A stretch of DNA of 64,000 bases, from assembly GCF_013602415.1 (NCBI RefSeq), contig NZ_WPAG02000002.1:1116001-1180000 (forward strand). The letters are read 5' to 3'. The position numbers and the translations under genes are program-made. Of the stretch, positions 8,007 to 17,257 are shown in pieces. The notes below the pieces were generated by a model. The model did no database searches. It was not told the origin of the DNA and saw only the letters and a list, made by a program, of their open reading frames with translations. The stretch's first letter is position 1. Every line of letters begins with the position of its first letter. Origin of the DNA: Rhodococcus sp. B50. GTDB lineage: Bacteria; Actinomycetota; Actinomycetes; Mycobacteriales; Mycobacteriaceae.

Positions 8007-9314
8007 GTGACCGATACAGCCGCATCTGTGCCCACCGGCCCCGGCCGGGAACGTCAGGGGATCGTGTACCGCGACGGCGCGTTGGGCCGTCGCCCTGCGG
8101 TTCCGGCCGACTTCGGCAAGCTCGAACGTGCCGCGCGTCGCGCCGTCTCGAAGCGGGCCTGGGCCTATGTCGCAGGCGGCGCCGGCGAGGGACGCACGAT
8201 GCGCAACAACCGGCGTGCGTTCGACCGGTGGACGATCGTTCCGCGTATGGCGCACGGGGTCACCGAACGTGACTTGCGTACGACCGTGGCCGGCACGTCG
8301 CTCTCGTCTCCGCTGTTGCTCGCGCCGATCGGAGCCGGAGCGTTGATGGCAGCGGACAGCGACCTGGCGATCGCGCGGGCGGCTGCCGCGACCGGCGTGC
8401 CGTACATCTTCTCCAATCAGGGATGTGATTCCATGGAGGACTGTGCCGCCGCGATGGGTTCTGTGTCACGCTGGTTCCAGCTCTATTGGAGTTCCGACGA
8501 GGATCTCGTCGACAGCCTGCTGCGACGTGCCGAAACGGCCGGCGCCGAAGCCGTGGTCGTCACGCTCGACACGACGATGCTGGGGTGGCGTCCTCAGGAC
8601 CTGAACCTCGGCTCGTTGCCGTTCGCACGTGGAGAGGGCATCGCCCAGTACACCTCGGATCCCCGCTTCCGCGACATCGTCCGGAGGCGGATCGACGCTG
8701 CCCGCGACATGGTCACGGAGCGACCCGATGTCACCCTGGGTGCAATTCGCACACTGCTGTCGATGACTCGCAATTACCCGGGCAAGTTTCTCGACAACCT
8801 GCGCTCCCCCGTACCGCGCGCCGCCGCGGAGACATTCCTGGATATCTACTCCAATCCGGGACTGAGCTGGGAGCACCTGGCGACGCTGCGTGATCGGACT
8901 CGACTTCCTATCGTGCTCAAGGGAATTCTGCATCCGGACGACGCGCGTCGTGCTATGGACCTCGGTGTCGACGCCATCGTGGTGTCGAACCACGGTGGAC
9001 GCCAGGTCGACGGGTCGATCGCCTCGCTCGATGCCCTGCTCGACATCCGTGCCGCGATCGGACGGGAGCCGACCGTCCTGCTGGACAGCGGGATTCGCAG
9101 CGGGGCCGACGTCTTCGTCGCACTTGCACTCGGAGCCGACGCGGTGCTGCTCGGCCGGCCCTATATGTATGGGCTGGCGATCGCGGGTCGGCGCGGCGTC
9201 GAGGAGGTGATCCGCAACGTGATCGCCGAGTTCGACCTCACGATGGCATTGGCGGGTGCGCGGTCGATCTCCGACATCGACGAACGGTTCGTCCGCTCGA
9301 ATCCCTCCTTCTGA
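8007..9314 (+). CDS. FMN-dependent alpha-hydroxy-acid oxidase, lactate 2-monooxygenase-like
   Basis: A 435-residue member of the FMN-dependent alpha-hydroxy-acid dehydrogenase family. WAYVAGGAGE (about 52-61), the GWRPQDL loop and the catalytic-base motif SNHGGRQ (327-333, His329) are clear. The C-terminal DSGIRSGADV and LLGRPYMYG segments bind FMN phosphate. The insertion after GWRPQDLNL and the overall pattern are closer to lactate 2-monooxygenase than to the membrane-bound LldD. The likely reaction is oxidation of L-lactate or a related 2-hydroxy acid. GTG 8007 follows a purine-rich GGGGAG site. Exact substrate is not provable here. Confidence 0.87.
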   Translation: MTDTAASVPTGPGRERQGIVYRDGALGRRPAVPADFGKLERAARRAVSKRAWAYVAGGAGEGRTMRNNRRAFDRWTIVPRMAHGVTERDLRTTVAGTSLSSPLLLAPIGAGALMAADSDLAIARAAAATGVPYIFSNQGCDSMEDCAAAMGSVSRWFQLYWSSDEDLVDSLLRRAETAGAEAVVVTLDTTMLGWRPQDLNLGSLPFARGEGIAQYTSDPRFRDIVRRRIDAARDMVTERPDVTLGAIRTLLSMTRNYPGKFLDNLRSPVPRAAAETFLDIYSNPGLSWEHLATLRDRTRLPIVLKGILHPDDARRAMDLGVDAIVVSNHGGRQVDGSIASLDALLDIRAAIGREPTVLLDSGIRSGADVFVALALGADAVLLGRPYMYGLAIAGRRGVEEVIRNVIAEFDLTMALAGARSISDIDERFVRSNPSF

Positions 9315-9322
9315 GAGGAGCC

Positions 9323-10396
9323 TCAGCCCACCAGCACGACGCCGACGAACGCCATGAACACCACCCACAGCGTGGCGGCAGCCGCGAGCGCGAACGGCCG
9401 TAGACCGACCGAGCGCAGCAGCCCCACCCGAACCCCGAGACCCAACCCGAACATCGCTGTGGTGAGCAGCGCCGACTGCACGAGCGCGGCCTGATCGATC
9501 ACGACGTCGGGGAGCAGACCCGACGACCGCACCGCCACCGATGCGAGGAACCCGATCACGAATATCGGCACCAGAGGCGGCTGCCGGCCGGTCGTGCCGT
9601 CGGAGGCGCCCGCGTCGCGAGTGCGTCGTCGCTGCACGACGCCGAGGTATGCCATCACCGGGGCCAGCATCAGGACACGGGCGAGCTTGACCACAGTGGC
9701 GATAGCGAGGGCTCCGCCACCGATCATTCCGCCGGCGGCGACCACCTGTGCGACCTCGTGGATCGCCCCACCGGCGAGGATGCCGGACTGCCGGTCGTCC
9801 ATCCCCAGGGCTCCTGCCAACAGCGGAACCCCCGGAATCATCAGAGTGCCGAAGACGACGACCAACGCGATCGAGGTGACCACCTCCCTGTCCTTCGCGT
9901 CGACGACACCGTCGGCGGCAGCCACCGCTGCGGCGCCACAGATCGAGAATCCGCACGCGATGAGGACTCGTTGAGTCCAGGACAGCCCGAGGATCCGGCC
10001 CAGGTACATCGTGCCCGTGATCCCGGCCGCGACGATGACCACAACGAGGGCGATGACCTCCCAACCGAGGGCGAGGATGTCGTGGAACATCAGTTGGAGC
10101 CCGAGGACGGCGATGCCGAGGCGCAGCAACCGCTTGGTGGAGAAGTCCACGCCGGGTCTGATCCACGCCGGAGCGGGAATCAGATTGGCTACCAATGTTC
10201 CGAGCACGATCGCGATCAGCATCGGGTTCACGGCGGGGAGCAGCCGGCCGATCCCGATCGCGAGTGCGGCGCCGACCGCGCACACCCCGATGCCTGCGGC
10301 GAGGGCGACCGCGCGGGACCGCGGCGAGCCTCCCGACGTCTTCTCCGGTAGGGCGACCGCCTGCGGCGCCGGTGTCACGTCCACGTCACCCGACAT
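9323..10396 (-). CDS. YeiH/UPF0324-type putative sulfate/anion exporter
   Basis: A 357-residue integral membrane protein with about ten hydrophobic segments. It belongs to the YeiH (UPF0324) family, judged from VLGTLVANL, the GICGAAA-like helix (FSICGAAAVAAADGV) and the GGAIHEVAQVVAAG motif near the centre. Family members are called putative sulfate or sulfonate-derived anion exporters with thin biochemical support. Its start overlaps the stop of the acyl-CoA ligase gene by 11 bp, so the two may be cotranscribed, although no functional link is obvious. Confidence 0.85.
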   Translation of the reverse strand: MSGDVDVTPAPQAVALPEKTSGGSPRSRAVALAAGIGVCAVGAALAIGIGRLLPAVNPMLIAIVLGTLVANLIPAPAWIRPGVDFSTKRLLRLGIAVLGLQLMFHDILALGWEVIALVVVIVAAGITGTMYLGRILGLSWTQRVLIACGFSICGAAAVAAADGVVDAKDREVVTSIALVVVFGTLMIPGVPLLAGALGMDDRQSGILAGGAIHEVAQVVAAGGMIGGGALAIATVVKLARVLMLAPVMAYLGVVQRRRTRDAGASDGTTGRQPPLVPIFVIGFLASVAVRSSGLLPDVVIDQAALVQSALLTTAMFGLGLGVRVGLLRSVGLRPFALAAAATLWVVFMAFVGVVLVG

Positions 10397-11954
10397 CCGG
10401 CGACCCCTGCTTCGTCGATGCCGTGGTGACGAGTTCGCGTTTGAGGATCTTGCCCGTCGCGGTCGTCGGGAGTTTCGTGACGAACTCGATCGACCGCGGA
10501 TATTTGTATCCCGCCATCCGGTCGCGGCACCAGGAGATCAGCTCCCCTTCCGTGACCTGCTCCCCTGCCGCGAGGACGACGAACGCCCTGACCTCTTCGT
10601 TGTACACCTCGTGAGGGACGCCGATCACCGCTGCGAGTGACACCGCCTCATGGGTGATCAGTACTTCTTCGATCTCTCGGGGGTAGACGTTGAAGCCGCC
10701 GCGGACGATCAGATCCTTCGCTCGGTCGACGATGTAGTAGAAGCCGTCCGCGTCCCGGCGAGCGAGGTCGCCGGTACGCAGCCAGCCGTCCCGCACCACC
10801 TCGGCGGTTTCCTCGGGCCGCCCGAGATAGCCGGACATGACGTTGTGTCCGCGCAGTGCGAGTTCTCCGATGGCGTCGACGTCCGTGACGGTGTTCCAGT
10901 CGGCGTCGACGAGGCGGGCCTCGACTCCCCATACCGGGACGCCGATCGATCCGGCACGTGGGTCGCGTTCCGGGTCGCTGAACAGGGCAAGCGGGGAGGT
11001 CTCGGACAGCCCGTAACCCTCGAGGATCCGGACGCCGAAGCGCTCGGAGAACCGGGTGAGGATCTCCACGGGCAGGGCTGCGCCGCCGGAGATCGCGCGA
11101 CGCATCGTGGCCGCTATCCGGAGCACATCCACGTCCTCGTCCATTGCGTCGAGCAGAGCCCAGTACATCGTCGGGACTCCCGCGAAGACGGTGACATCCT
11201 CGTCGATCATCAATGTCAGCGCAGTGCGGGCATCGAAGCGAGGCAGGAGCACCAGGGTGGCGCCCACCGCCAACCCCGCGTTCATGGTCACGGTCTGGCC
11301 GAAGGAGTGGAACAGGGGCAGTGTGACCAGGTAGGTGTCGGGGCGTACCGGAGTGCTGTCGAACAGACGGTTCGCAACGAGTGCGTTCGTCACCATGTTC
11401 GAGTGCGAAAGACAGGCTCCCTTCGGTTTTCCGGTAGTGCCGCTGGTGTAGAGGATCACTGCCGTGTCCTGCGGTTCGCGTACCACCGAGGAGAAGGTGT
11501 CCGAGACGCCCGCCAGGGCAGCCTCGAGGCTGTGTGCGCGGTCGGATCCGCCGACAACGAACATGTCCCGGCACTGCGGGGCCGCGGCGAACCCGGCGCG
11601 GGCGAACTCGCCGATCGGCAGGTCCGGCCCGCCATCGAAGCAGAAGAGCGCCCGGGCACCCGAATCCTGGAGATGATAGGCGATTTCACGGTCCTTGAGC
11701 ATGATGTTCAAGGGCACCACGACGGCGCCGGCCTTGAGGATTCCGAAGTAGACGATCGCGAACTCCGGCACGTTGGGCAGGGACATCGCGACGGTGTCGC
11801 CCGGCGCGATTCCACGCGCGATCAGTAGATCGGCCACACGGTTCGCGCCGGCGTCGAGTTCGCCGTAGCTGATGCGGGTGTCCCCCAGCACCAGTGCGTC
11901 CCGGTGGGGATACCGGCGGGCGGAGTCCTCCAGGAGAACGGACAAGTTGAGCAT
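10386..11954 (-). CDS. Class I acyl-CoA synthetase (fatty-acid/aryl-CoA ligase)
   Basis: An ANL-superfamily ligase of 522 residues that activates a carboxylic acid to an acyl-CoA through an acyl-adenylate. The P-loop-like YTSGTTGKPKG motif is at 169-179. It is followed by the EGYGLSE segment, the GWLRTGD hinge and a GKILKREL C-terminus with the catalytic lysine. Start ATG 11954 fits the family N-terminus. It resembles FadD/medium- to long-chain ligases, but an aromatic acid cannot be excluded. It lies 13 bp downstream of an RBBP9-like hydrolase gene on the same strand. Confidence 0.9.
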   Translation of the reverse strand: MLNLSVLLEDSARRYPHRDALVLGDTRISYGELDAGANRVADLLIARGIAPGDTVAMSLPNVPEFAIVYFGILKAGAVVVPLNIMLKDREIAYHLQDSGARALFCFDGGPDLPIGEFARAGFAAAPQCRDMFVVGGSDRAHSLEAALAGVSDTFSSVVREPQDTAVILYTSGTTGKPKGACLSHSNMVTNALVANRLFDSTPVRPDTYLVTLPLFHSFGQTVTMNAGLAVGATLVLLPRFDARTALTLMIDEDVTVFAGVPTMYWALLDAMDEDVDVLRIAATMRRAISGGAALPVEILTRFSERFGVRILEGYGLSETSPLALFSDPERDPRAGSIGVPVWGVEARLVDADWNTVTDVDAIGELALRGHNVMSGYLGRPEETAEVVRDGWLRTGDLARRDADGFYYIVDRAKDLIVRGGFNVYPREIEEVLITHEAVSLAAVIGVPHEVYNEEVRAFVVLAAGEQVTEGELISWCRDRMAGYKYPRSIEFVTKLPTTATGKILKRELVTTASTKQGSPDVG

Positions 11955-11967
11955 CGTGGGTTCGCTT

Positions 11968-12582
11968 TCAGGATTCGGACAGAACAGGGACGATCTCGGG
12001 CGTCGGTGCCGCGGAACGCTGAAGCAGTTCCTGCAGGAACAGGTCGGCGGCGGGCCAGTCGCCGAAGCCGGACGCCGGATTGAGGTGCCCGACCTCACCG
12101 AGGTCGACGAACCGACTGCCCCACGCCTCGGCCAGCCCTGCGACCCGTCGCCGGTCTGCGAGGGGATCGTTGCTGCTTGCTGCAAGGATGCTCGGGAAGG
12201 GAAGGCGGCGACGCGGTATCGGAAGCCAACCGCCCCGATCGAGGTCGGCCATGCTCGGATAGCTCTCGGGTAGCGGTTTCTCGAGGTCGGCCGGTGTTGC
12301 GAGCAGCGCACCGAGAACCGGTCTGGTCGATGTGTGCGCCCAGTGCACGGCAATCAGAACACCGGCACTGTGCGCCACCAGCACCACCGGCCCGTCGATG
12401 TCGCTGACGACCGTGTCGAGGGCGGCGATCCGTGCGGCCAGACTCAACCGGTCGTGTTCGAGCGGAGGTACGGTGCGCACCCGGTCGAGTCGATCGGCGA
12501 GCAGTGTCTGCCAGTGGTCGGCGACGTGGTCGCGCAAGCCGGGCACGACGACCACGGTCGGTTCGATATCGTCGTTCATCAT
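11968..12582 (-). CDS. RBBP9/YdeN-type serine hydrolase
   Basis: A small alpha/beta hydrolase (204 residues) of the RBBP9/YdeN family. VVVPGLRDHVADHWQ at the N-terminus, the nucleophile elbow VAHSAG (Ser72), SSNDPLAD with the acid, and GHLNPASG with the catalytic His (about 171) are all present. Family members are cytosolic serine hydrolases, some acting on esters or amides, with few known substrates. The gene is immediately upstream of the acyl-CoA ligase, with 13 bp between them. Confidence 0.88.
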   Translation of the reverse strand: MMNDDIEPTVVVVPGLRDHVADHWQTLLADRLDRVRTVPPLEHDRLSLAARIAALDTVVSDIDGPVVLVAHSAGVLIAVHWAHTSTRPVLGALLATPADLEKPLPESYPSMADLDRGGWLPIPRRRLPFPSILAASSNDPLADRRRVAGLAEAWGSRFVDLGEVGHLNPASGFGDWPAADLFLQELLQRSAAPTPEIVPVLSES

Positions 12583-12638
12583 TCTCCGAAACCTTCTTCC
12601 ACACAGCGCATTACCGATATCAGCGGAGCAAGGATGTC

Positions 12639-13691
12639 TCAGCCGTGCTGGGTGAATCCGACCTGACCGGGACGGCGGTTGGGGGCGTAGCCGAGCTTGG
12701 CGAGGGTTTCGTCGGCGTCGCGGTAGGTTTCGCCGATCCGGTAGATCTCGCGGGCTTCCTTGCCGGTGGCGACCTCACGACCGAGTTCGTCCGCGATGCG
12801 GACCAGCTGCCGGATCTGCTGCACCGACGTCAGCTTCTCGCCCTTGCGACCCCAGAGGGTGTCCTCGTTGCCGCAGCGGGTGTGCAGCCCCATCGCGATG
12901 GCCATCGCGTTGACCGGCAGCACCGAACGCATGAGGGTTTCGAGGGTCAGGCACGCCCCGTCGGGCACGCGCTGGACGAAGTTCATGATGTTGTACGGGT
13001 TCGGTCCGTCGAAGCCGCCGCCGATACCGACCCAGGTCAGGTTGAGGGGGCCGGTGTAGATGCCACGCCGGATGAGTCGCTCGACGGTTTCGAGTTGCGG
13101 GATGGACGAGAGCTGGAAGTGCGGCTGGATTCCGGCGATCTGCAGTCGGCGTAGGTGCTCCTCGACCCATTCGGGCCCAGCGGGCACCGTCATCTCCCGG
13201 TAGGTCACCGCGAGCTCCGGGCGTTCCATCGAGGTGCCGGCAATGTCGTCCGCGGTCATCAGTTCCATGATGTTCATCTGGCTCGTGTTGATGGCGATGG
13301 TCACCTGATCCGGCTTCGGGTCCAGTTCGGCGAGCATGTGCCGCACATCGTCCGAGAGCCACTTCGCCTCGGCACCTTCACCTTCCGGAGCGAACGAGAT
13401 CGAACCACCGACCTGCAGGATCATGTCCGGAACTGCTTCGCGCAGACGGGAGAGCAGTTCGTTGAACTTCGACAGTCGCTTACTGCCCTTGCCGTCGAGT
13501 TCACGCACGTGGATGTGCAGCACCGTGGCTCCGGCCTCGTAGCAGTCCACCGCCTGCTGGACGTGCTCGTCCATCGTCAGCGGCAGGTCCTCCGGGAAAT
13601 CCTCCGGTTCCCATTCCGGTCCGTACGGGGCGGCGGTGATGACCAGCTTCTCCTGGCATTCGGGGAACAAGGCATCGTCGTGGAAGTGCAT
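12639..13691 (-). CDS. Beta-keto acid cleavage enzyme (BKACE, DUF849)
   Basis: BKACE enzymes are zinc-dependent TIM barrels that cleave a beta-keto acid with acetyl-CoA, giving acetoacetate and a new CoA thioester or the reverse pairing. The 350-residue protein shows the zinc HxH motif in LHIHVREL (His59, His61) with the following Arg63, and a later LTWVGIGGGFDGP loop. Substrate class varies widely in this family (for example 3-keto-5-aminohexanoate or dehydrocarnitine) and cannot be read off. ATG 13691 has AGGAG about 7 nt upstream. It is the last gene of an operon with a TauD-type dioxygenase and a quinone-oxidoreductase-like protein. Confidence 0.88.
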   Translation of the reverse strand: MHFHDDALFPECQEKLVITAAPYGPEWEPEDFPEDLPLTMDEHVQQAVDCYEAGATVLHIHVRELDGKGSKRLSKFNELLSRLREAVPDMILQVGGSISFAPEGEGAEAKWLSDDVRHMLAELDPKPDQVTIAINTSQMNIMELMTADDIAGTSMERPELAVTYREMTVPAGPEWVEEHLRRLQIAGIQPHFQLSSIPQLETVERLIRRGIYTGPLNLTWVGIGGGFDGPNPYNIMNFVQRVPDGACLTLETLMRSVLPVNAMAIAMGLHTRCGNEDTLWGRKGEKLTSVQQIRQLVRIADELGREVATGKEAREIYRIGETYRDADETLAKLGYAPNRRPGQVGFTQHG

Positions 13692-13744
13692 GGCGGTCTC
13701 CTGGGGTCGGGTCGTGAAGTACTGAGGGAAAGGGATTTCGGTGG

Positions 13745-14650
13745 TCAGAAGGGCCGGTCGCCGACGATTCCGGCGCGCTCCATCTTTCGGACGGCCGGCC
13801 AGTAGTCCTGGACCGCGTAGTGCTGAGTGGACCGGTTGTCCCAGATCGCTACGCTGTTCGGTGTCCACCGCCAGCGGACCTGGTACTCCGGGATCGTCGC
13901 CTGGCTCTGCAGGTAACGCATCAACTCGCCCGCTCCGGGGGCGTAGTCGATACCGCAGCGGACGTTGTCCGCATTGTGGAAGTTCGTGAAATGCGTGGTG
14001 AAGCTGTTGACGAAGAGGACCTTCTCGCCCGTTTCGGGATGGGTGCGGACAACGGGGTGTTCGGCGTCCGGGAATCGGTCCTTCAACTCGAGGCGCTTGT
14101 CGATCGGCAGTCGCGCACCGAATGAGGCCTCGATGCTGTGTCGTGCGCGCAGCTCGGAGATCTGTTCCTTCACATGCTCGGGGAGCCGCTCGTACGCACG
14201 TGCCATGTTCACCCAGATCGTGTCGCCGCCGACGGCCGGGCCTTCGACGCAGCGGAGGACGGAGCCCATGGGCGGGTTCTCCCGCCAGGTGGCGTCGCAG
14301 TGGTAGGAATTCTCGAACGCCTCCGGCGGGCTGTCGAGGTCCTTGTAGATGCGGACCAGGCCGGGATGTTCCGGATCACTGCCGAGTACCGGATGGTCCT
14401 CGAGCGGGCCGAATCGTTCCGCGAGTGCGACGTGGTCGGCCCGGCTCATGTCCTGAGCCCGGAAGAACAGCACCTTGTATTCGAGCAGCAGCGCTTTCAG
14501 TTCGGCGAATCGTTCGTCGTCGCGGGCCACACCGGCGAGGTCCACGCCGTGCAGTTCCGCGCCGATGCTGCCGGTCAGTGGTCGTGCGTCCATCGAGTAT
14601 CGGGAGCGTGCCTCGTCCCTGATGTGGGCATGGTCGGCGGTGGTGGTCAT
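13745..14650 (-). CDS. TauD/TfdA-family Fe(II)/2-oxoglutarate dioxygenase
   Basis: A 301-residue non-heme iron dioxygenase. The facial triad is visible as His117-x-Asp119 in YHCDATW and distal His277 in STQHYAVQDY, with Arg residues for 2-oxoglutarate near the C-terminus. LTGSIGAELHGVDL at the N-terminus is the usual family opening. Members hydroxylate sulfonates, phenoxyacetates, quaternary amines and similar compounds; the substrate here is open. It lies 53 bp before the BKACE gene and 37 bp after the oxidoreductase, with very similar AGGAGACCG leaders, supporting one operon. Confidence 0.9.
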   Translation of the reverse strand: MTTTADHAHIRDEARSRYSMDARPLTGSIGAELHGVDLAGVARDDERFAELKALLLEYKVLFFRAQDMSRADHVALAERFGPLEDHPVLGSDPEHPGLVRIYKDLDSPPEAFENSYHCDATWRENPPMGSVLRCVEGPAVGGDTIWVNMARAYERLPEHVKEQISELRARHSIEASFGARLPIDKRLELKDRFPDAEHPVVRTHPETGEKVLFVNSFTTHFTNFHNADNVRCGIDYAPGAGELMRYLQSQATIPEYQVRWRWTPNSVAIWDNRSTQHYAVQDYWPAVRKMERAGIVGDRPF

Positions 14651-14687
14651 GACGGTCTCCTGGGCGTGACGGTGGGTGGATCGGATG

Positions 14688-15662
14688 TCAGAGCGAGAAC
14701 ACCGACGAGCCCACGCTGAGGCCGGCTTCGAGCTCGCGGTGTGCTTGTTCGGCGTCGGCGAGCGCGTATCTCTGGTTGATCTCGATCTCGATGTGTCCGG
14801 CTGCGACGTGGTGGAACAGGTCGTTCGCCAGTTCGGCCCGCTCGGCCGGATCGGCGATGTAGTCGGCGAGCGCAGGTCGGGTGACGAACAGCGATCCTTT
14901 GACGGCGAGGTCCATGGCATCGATCGGTGGGATGGGGCCGGAAGCCGTTCCGAAGGCGACCAGCAGGCCACGGCGGGCGAGGGAGTCGAGAGAGGACCGG
15001 AAGGTCGACGCGCCGATGCTGTCGTACACGACCGGCACGCCGACGCCGTCGGTGAGTTCGCGGACACGATCGGCGACGTCCTCCCGGGTGTAGACGATGA
15101 CGTCGCCACACCCGTGGGCACGCGCCACCTCGGCCTTCGCGTCGCTGGACGTGGTACCGATGACGTTGATGCCCAACCGTTTCGCCCACTGACAGAAGAT
15201 CAGCCCGACTCCGCCGGCTGCGGCGTGCAGCAGAACCGTGTCACCGGCTCGCAGCGGGTGGATGCGGCGCAGAAGGTATGCCGCGGTCAAACCGCGCATG
15301 GTCATTGCGGCCGCGGTCTCGAACGAGATGTCGGGCGGTAGTGCGATCAGGTGGGCGGCGGGCATCACCCGTTCGGTGCTGTATGCCCCGAGGGGGCTGC
15401 CGGTATAGGTGACGCGGTCGCCTTCGCGGAAGTCGGGCACATCCGGACCGACGGCCTCGATCACACCGGCCGCCTCGACGCCCATGCCTGCCGGGAGCGG
15501 AGCCGGGTACATCCCGGTCCGGAAATAGGTGTCCGCGAAGTTCAGCCCCACGGCTTCGTGCCGGATCCGCACCTCGCCGGGGCCGGGATCGCCGACCTCG
15601 ACGGTTCCCCATTCGAGGACCTCGGGGCCGCCCGTCTCGTGGAAGCGGATCGCGTGTGCCAT
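14688..15662 (-). CDS. Quinone oxidoreductase-like medium-chain dehydrogenase (zinc-independent)
   Basis: A 324-residue zinc-independent MDR-family NADPH:quinone oxidoreductase. The substrate-side N-terminus (ETGGPEVLEWGTVEVG) and the NADPH-binding AAAGGVGLIFCQWAK (about 147-161) are typical of Qor. No structural or catalytic zinc cysteines are present. It is the first gene of the operon that continues into the TauD-like and BKACE genes, and is divergent from an AraC regulator. In such an operon it may reduce an enone or quinone intermediate; this is inference. Confidence 0.9.
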   Translation of the reverse strand: MAHAIRFHETGGPEVLEWGTVEVGDPGPGEVRIRHEAVGLNFADTYFRTGMYPAPLPAGMGVEAAGVIEAVGPDVPDFREGDRVTYTGSPLGAYSTERVMPAAHLIALPPDISFETAAAMTMRGLTAAYLLRRIHPLRAGDTVLLHAAAGGVGLIFCQWAKRLGINVIGTTSSDAKAEVARAHGCGDVIVYTREDVADRVRELTDGVGVPVVYDSIGASTFRSSLDSLARRGLLVAFGTASGPIPPIDAMDLAVKGSLFVTRPALADYIADPAERAELANDLFHHVAAGHIEIEINQRYALADAEQAHRELEAGLSVGSSVFSL

Positions 15663-15699
15663 CTGTGTTCTCCTTGAATGTCGGGCGTTCTGCCATCTC

Positions 15700-15835
15700 T
15701 GAGGGGGTGTGACGCCGATAACACGAGATTAATCAGGGAACACGAGGAATACTTACCCTCAGGGGACATACTTGTTGCCATTTGGGGACAGGCACCTTTC
15801 TGCCGCCGCAGCGGTGAGACCGAGGAGATGCCGCA
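15700..15835. promoter_or_regulatory. Divergent promoter region of the BKACE operon and its AraC regulator
   Basis: The 173-bp gap between the oxidoreductase and AraC starts has repeated elements. ATACTT occurs at 15749-15754 and 15768-15773 (19 bp apart), and GGGGACA at 15762-15768 and again near 15783. Such direct repeats on the same helix face are what AraC-family dimers or tandem subunits recognise. The assignment is inferred from position and repeats only. Confidence 0.4.
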
Positions 15836-16846
15836 ATGACACTGCCGAAGCCTCTGGCGCGCTACGCCACCCTGACGGGGTTCGTCGACCTGGCACGTTC
15901 GCTCTCGGTCGACCCGATCGAACTGTTACGGAGTGAGGATCTGGACCCGGCAGGTCTGGACCTGCAGGACCGATGGGTGCCGGCCGCGTCGATCGTCCGA
16001 TTGCTGGAATTGTCCGCTGCCGTCACCGCTCACCAGGATTTCGCGCTGAGGCTCGCCGAACGACGACGCCTGTCGACGCTCGGCCCCCTGAGCGTGGCGA
16101 TCCGTGACGAGCCGAACGCCCGCAGCGCCCTGCGCATGCTGATCCGCTTCCAGCACACCTACAACGAGGCATTGTTCATCGACGTCACCGAACGCGACGG
16201 CCTGTCCACGATCGTTCTGCGCGTCGAACCGGGCGAACCCATGCCCGTGCGTCAGGCCACAGAACTCGCGGTCGCGGTCATCCATCAACTCCTGCAATAC
16301 CTGCTCGGCGACCGTTGGCGGCCCGTGTCGGTGTGCTTCGAACACCGGAGGCCCGGCGACGACAGCACGCACCGTCGCGTCTTCGACGCACCCCTGGTCT
16401 TCGGTGGCAACTATTCCGGGATCGTCATGTACACCGGTGATCTGGATCTGCCCAATCGTCTCTCCGATCCCGTCCTTCGCAGTTATTCGCAGCAGGTCCT
16501 CGACGACCTCTCGGCGTCCGAGACCCCCACGCTCGATCGGCGGGTCCGGGAACTCGTCGAACTGCTGTTACCGACCGGGCGGTGCTCCGTCGAGCAGGTC
16601 GCGGCGAGCCTCGGCGTGGACCGCCGCACCGTCCACCGGCACCTGGCCAGGTCGGGGCAGACCTTCACCGCAGTCGTCGACGACACCCGCGCCGAACTCG
16701 CCCAACGGCTGGTGACGAGCGGGCGCCATACCTTCGCCGAGATCTCCGAGATGTTGTCGTTCTCGGCTCCGAGCGGCTTCTCGCGCTGGTTCACGCGTCG
16801 CTTCGGCATGACTCCCCGGGAATGGCGCAAGCGCTCCGAACCGTGA
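15836..16846 (+). CDS. AraC-family regulator with arabinose-binding-like N-terminal domain
   Basis: A 336-residue transcription factor. Residues 1-200 match the Arabinose_bd type sensor (AraC_binding_N, as in OruR/ArgR-like regulators), with SLSVDPIELLRSEDLDPAGL near the start. Residues about 235-335 carry the paired AraC helix-turn-helix, including RCSVEQVAASLGVDRRTVHRHLA and the closing FSAPSGFSRWFTRRFG. The ATG is preceded by GAGGAG. It is divergent from the oxidoreductase-TauD-BKACE operon and probably activates it in response to the catabolic substrate. Confidence 0.9.
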   Translation: MTLPKPLARYATLTGFVDLARSLSVDPIELLRSEDLDPAGLDLQDRWVPAASIVRLLELSAAVTAHQDFALRLAERRRLSTLGPLSVAIRDEPNARSALRMLIRFQHTYNEALFIDVTERDGLSTIVLRVEPGEPMPVRQATELAVAVIHQLLQYLLGDRWRPVSVCFEHRRPGDDSTHRRVFDAPLVFGGNYSGIVMYTGDLDLPNRLSDPVLRSYSQQVLDDLSASETPTLDRRVRELVELLLPTGRCSVEQVAASLGVDRRTVHRHLARSGQTFTAVVDDTRAELAQRLVTSGRHTFAEISEMLSFSAPSGFSRWFTRRFGMTPREWRKRSEP

Positions 16847-17257
16847 ATGTCCCGAAACGTACAGAAGGACGTCCCCACGGGATAAGTAAGGGCGTAGCGC
16901 ACCGATTAATGTGATGTGCACCACGACAACCGTGGACAGGCGTGCAAGCCCCGCCACCTCTTACTTCCTTCGCGTGAAACGAGTCCCGCGTGACGACAGA
17001 AGCCGACGCTACCCCAATCCTGGACGCCACGCGCCGACAGTGACATCGGAAATCTTTGTGGGACAACCTGTCCGATTGGGATCCGGAGTGGATGGAGCAG
17101 TTCATGGCGACGAGGTCGTCACCGTCGTGCAGATGGTCAGCTTTCCCCGGATCCATGCCTGCAATCTCGGTGTTCCGATTCTGGCGGAGGAACTCGAGGC
17201 GCAGCGTACCCGCCACACCGACTCCTGACCCATACCCTTCCCTACCGAGGAGCATCC
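16847..17257. other. Non-coding stretch holding only the CMD remnant
   Basis: Between the AraC and MFS genes there is no intact gene. The left 190 bases hold no recognisable feature beyond a weak TGTGA-like site near 16911. The right part is the decayed CMD-like sequence followed by GAGGAGC, the ribosome site of the MFS gene. Confidence 0.5.
17044..17228 (+). pseudogene. Remnant of a carboxymuconolactone-decarboxylase-family gene
   Basis: Two halves of a CMD-family (AhpD-like) protein are readable in different frames. In frame 1 from 17044 comes LWDNLSDWDPEWMEQFM, the usual N-terminal WDPEW segment. From about 17104 in frame 3 comes DEVVTVVQMVSFPRIHACN followed by LGVPILAEELE, the usual C-terminus, ending at TGA 17226. 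The central part of a normal protein (about 60 or more residues with the CxxxH redox site) is missing and the junction is out of frame. So the gene is inactive, with an internal deletion. It lies between the AraC regulator and the MFS gene, suggesting a lost step of the same pathway. Confidence 0.6.

Noticed and set aside
12639..15662. Carnitine degradation operon
   Set aside because: BKACE members cleave dehydrocarnitine, but no carnitine dehydrogenase, thioesterase or betaine gene is nearby, so the specific claim is not supported.
16905..16930. TGTGATGTGCACCACG, resembling a CRP/GlxR site
   Set aside because: Only one half-site fits the consensus and no promoter is evident; too weak to list as a feature.
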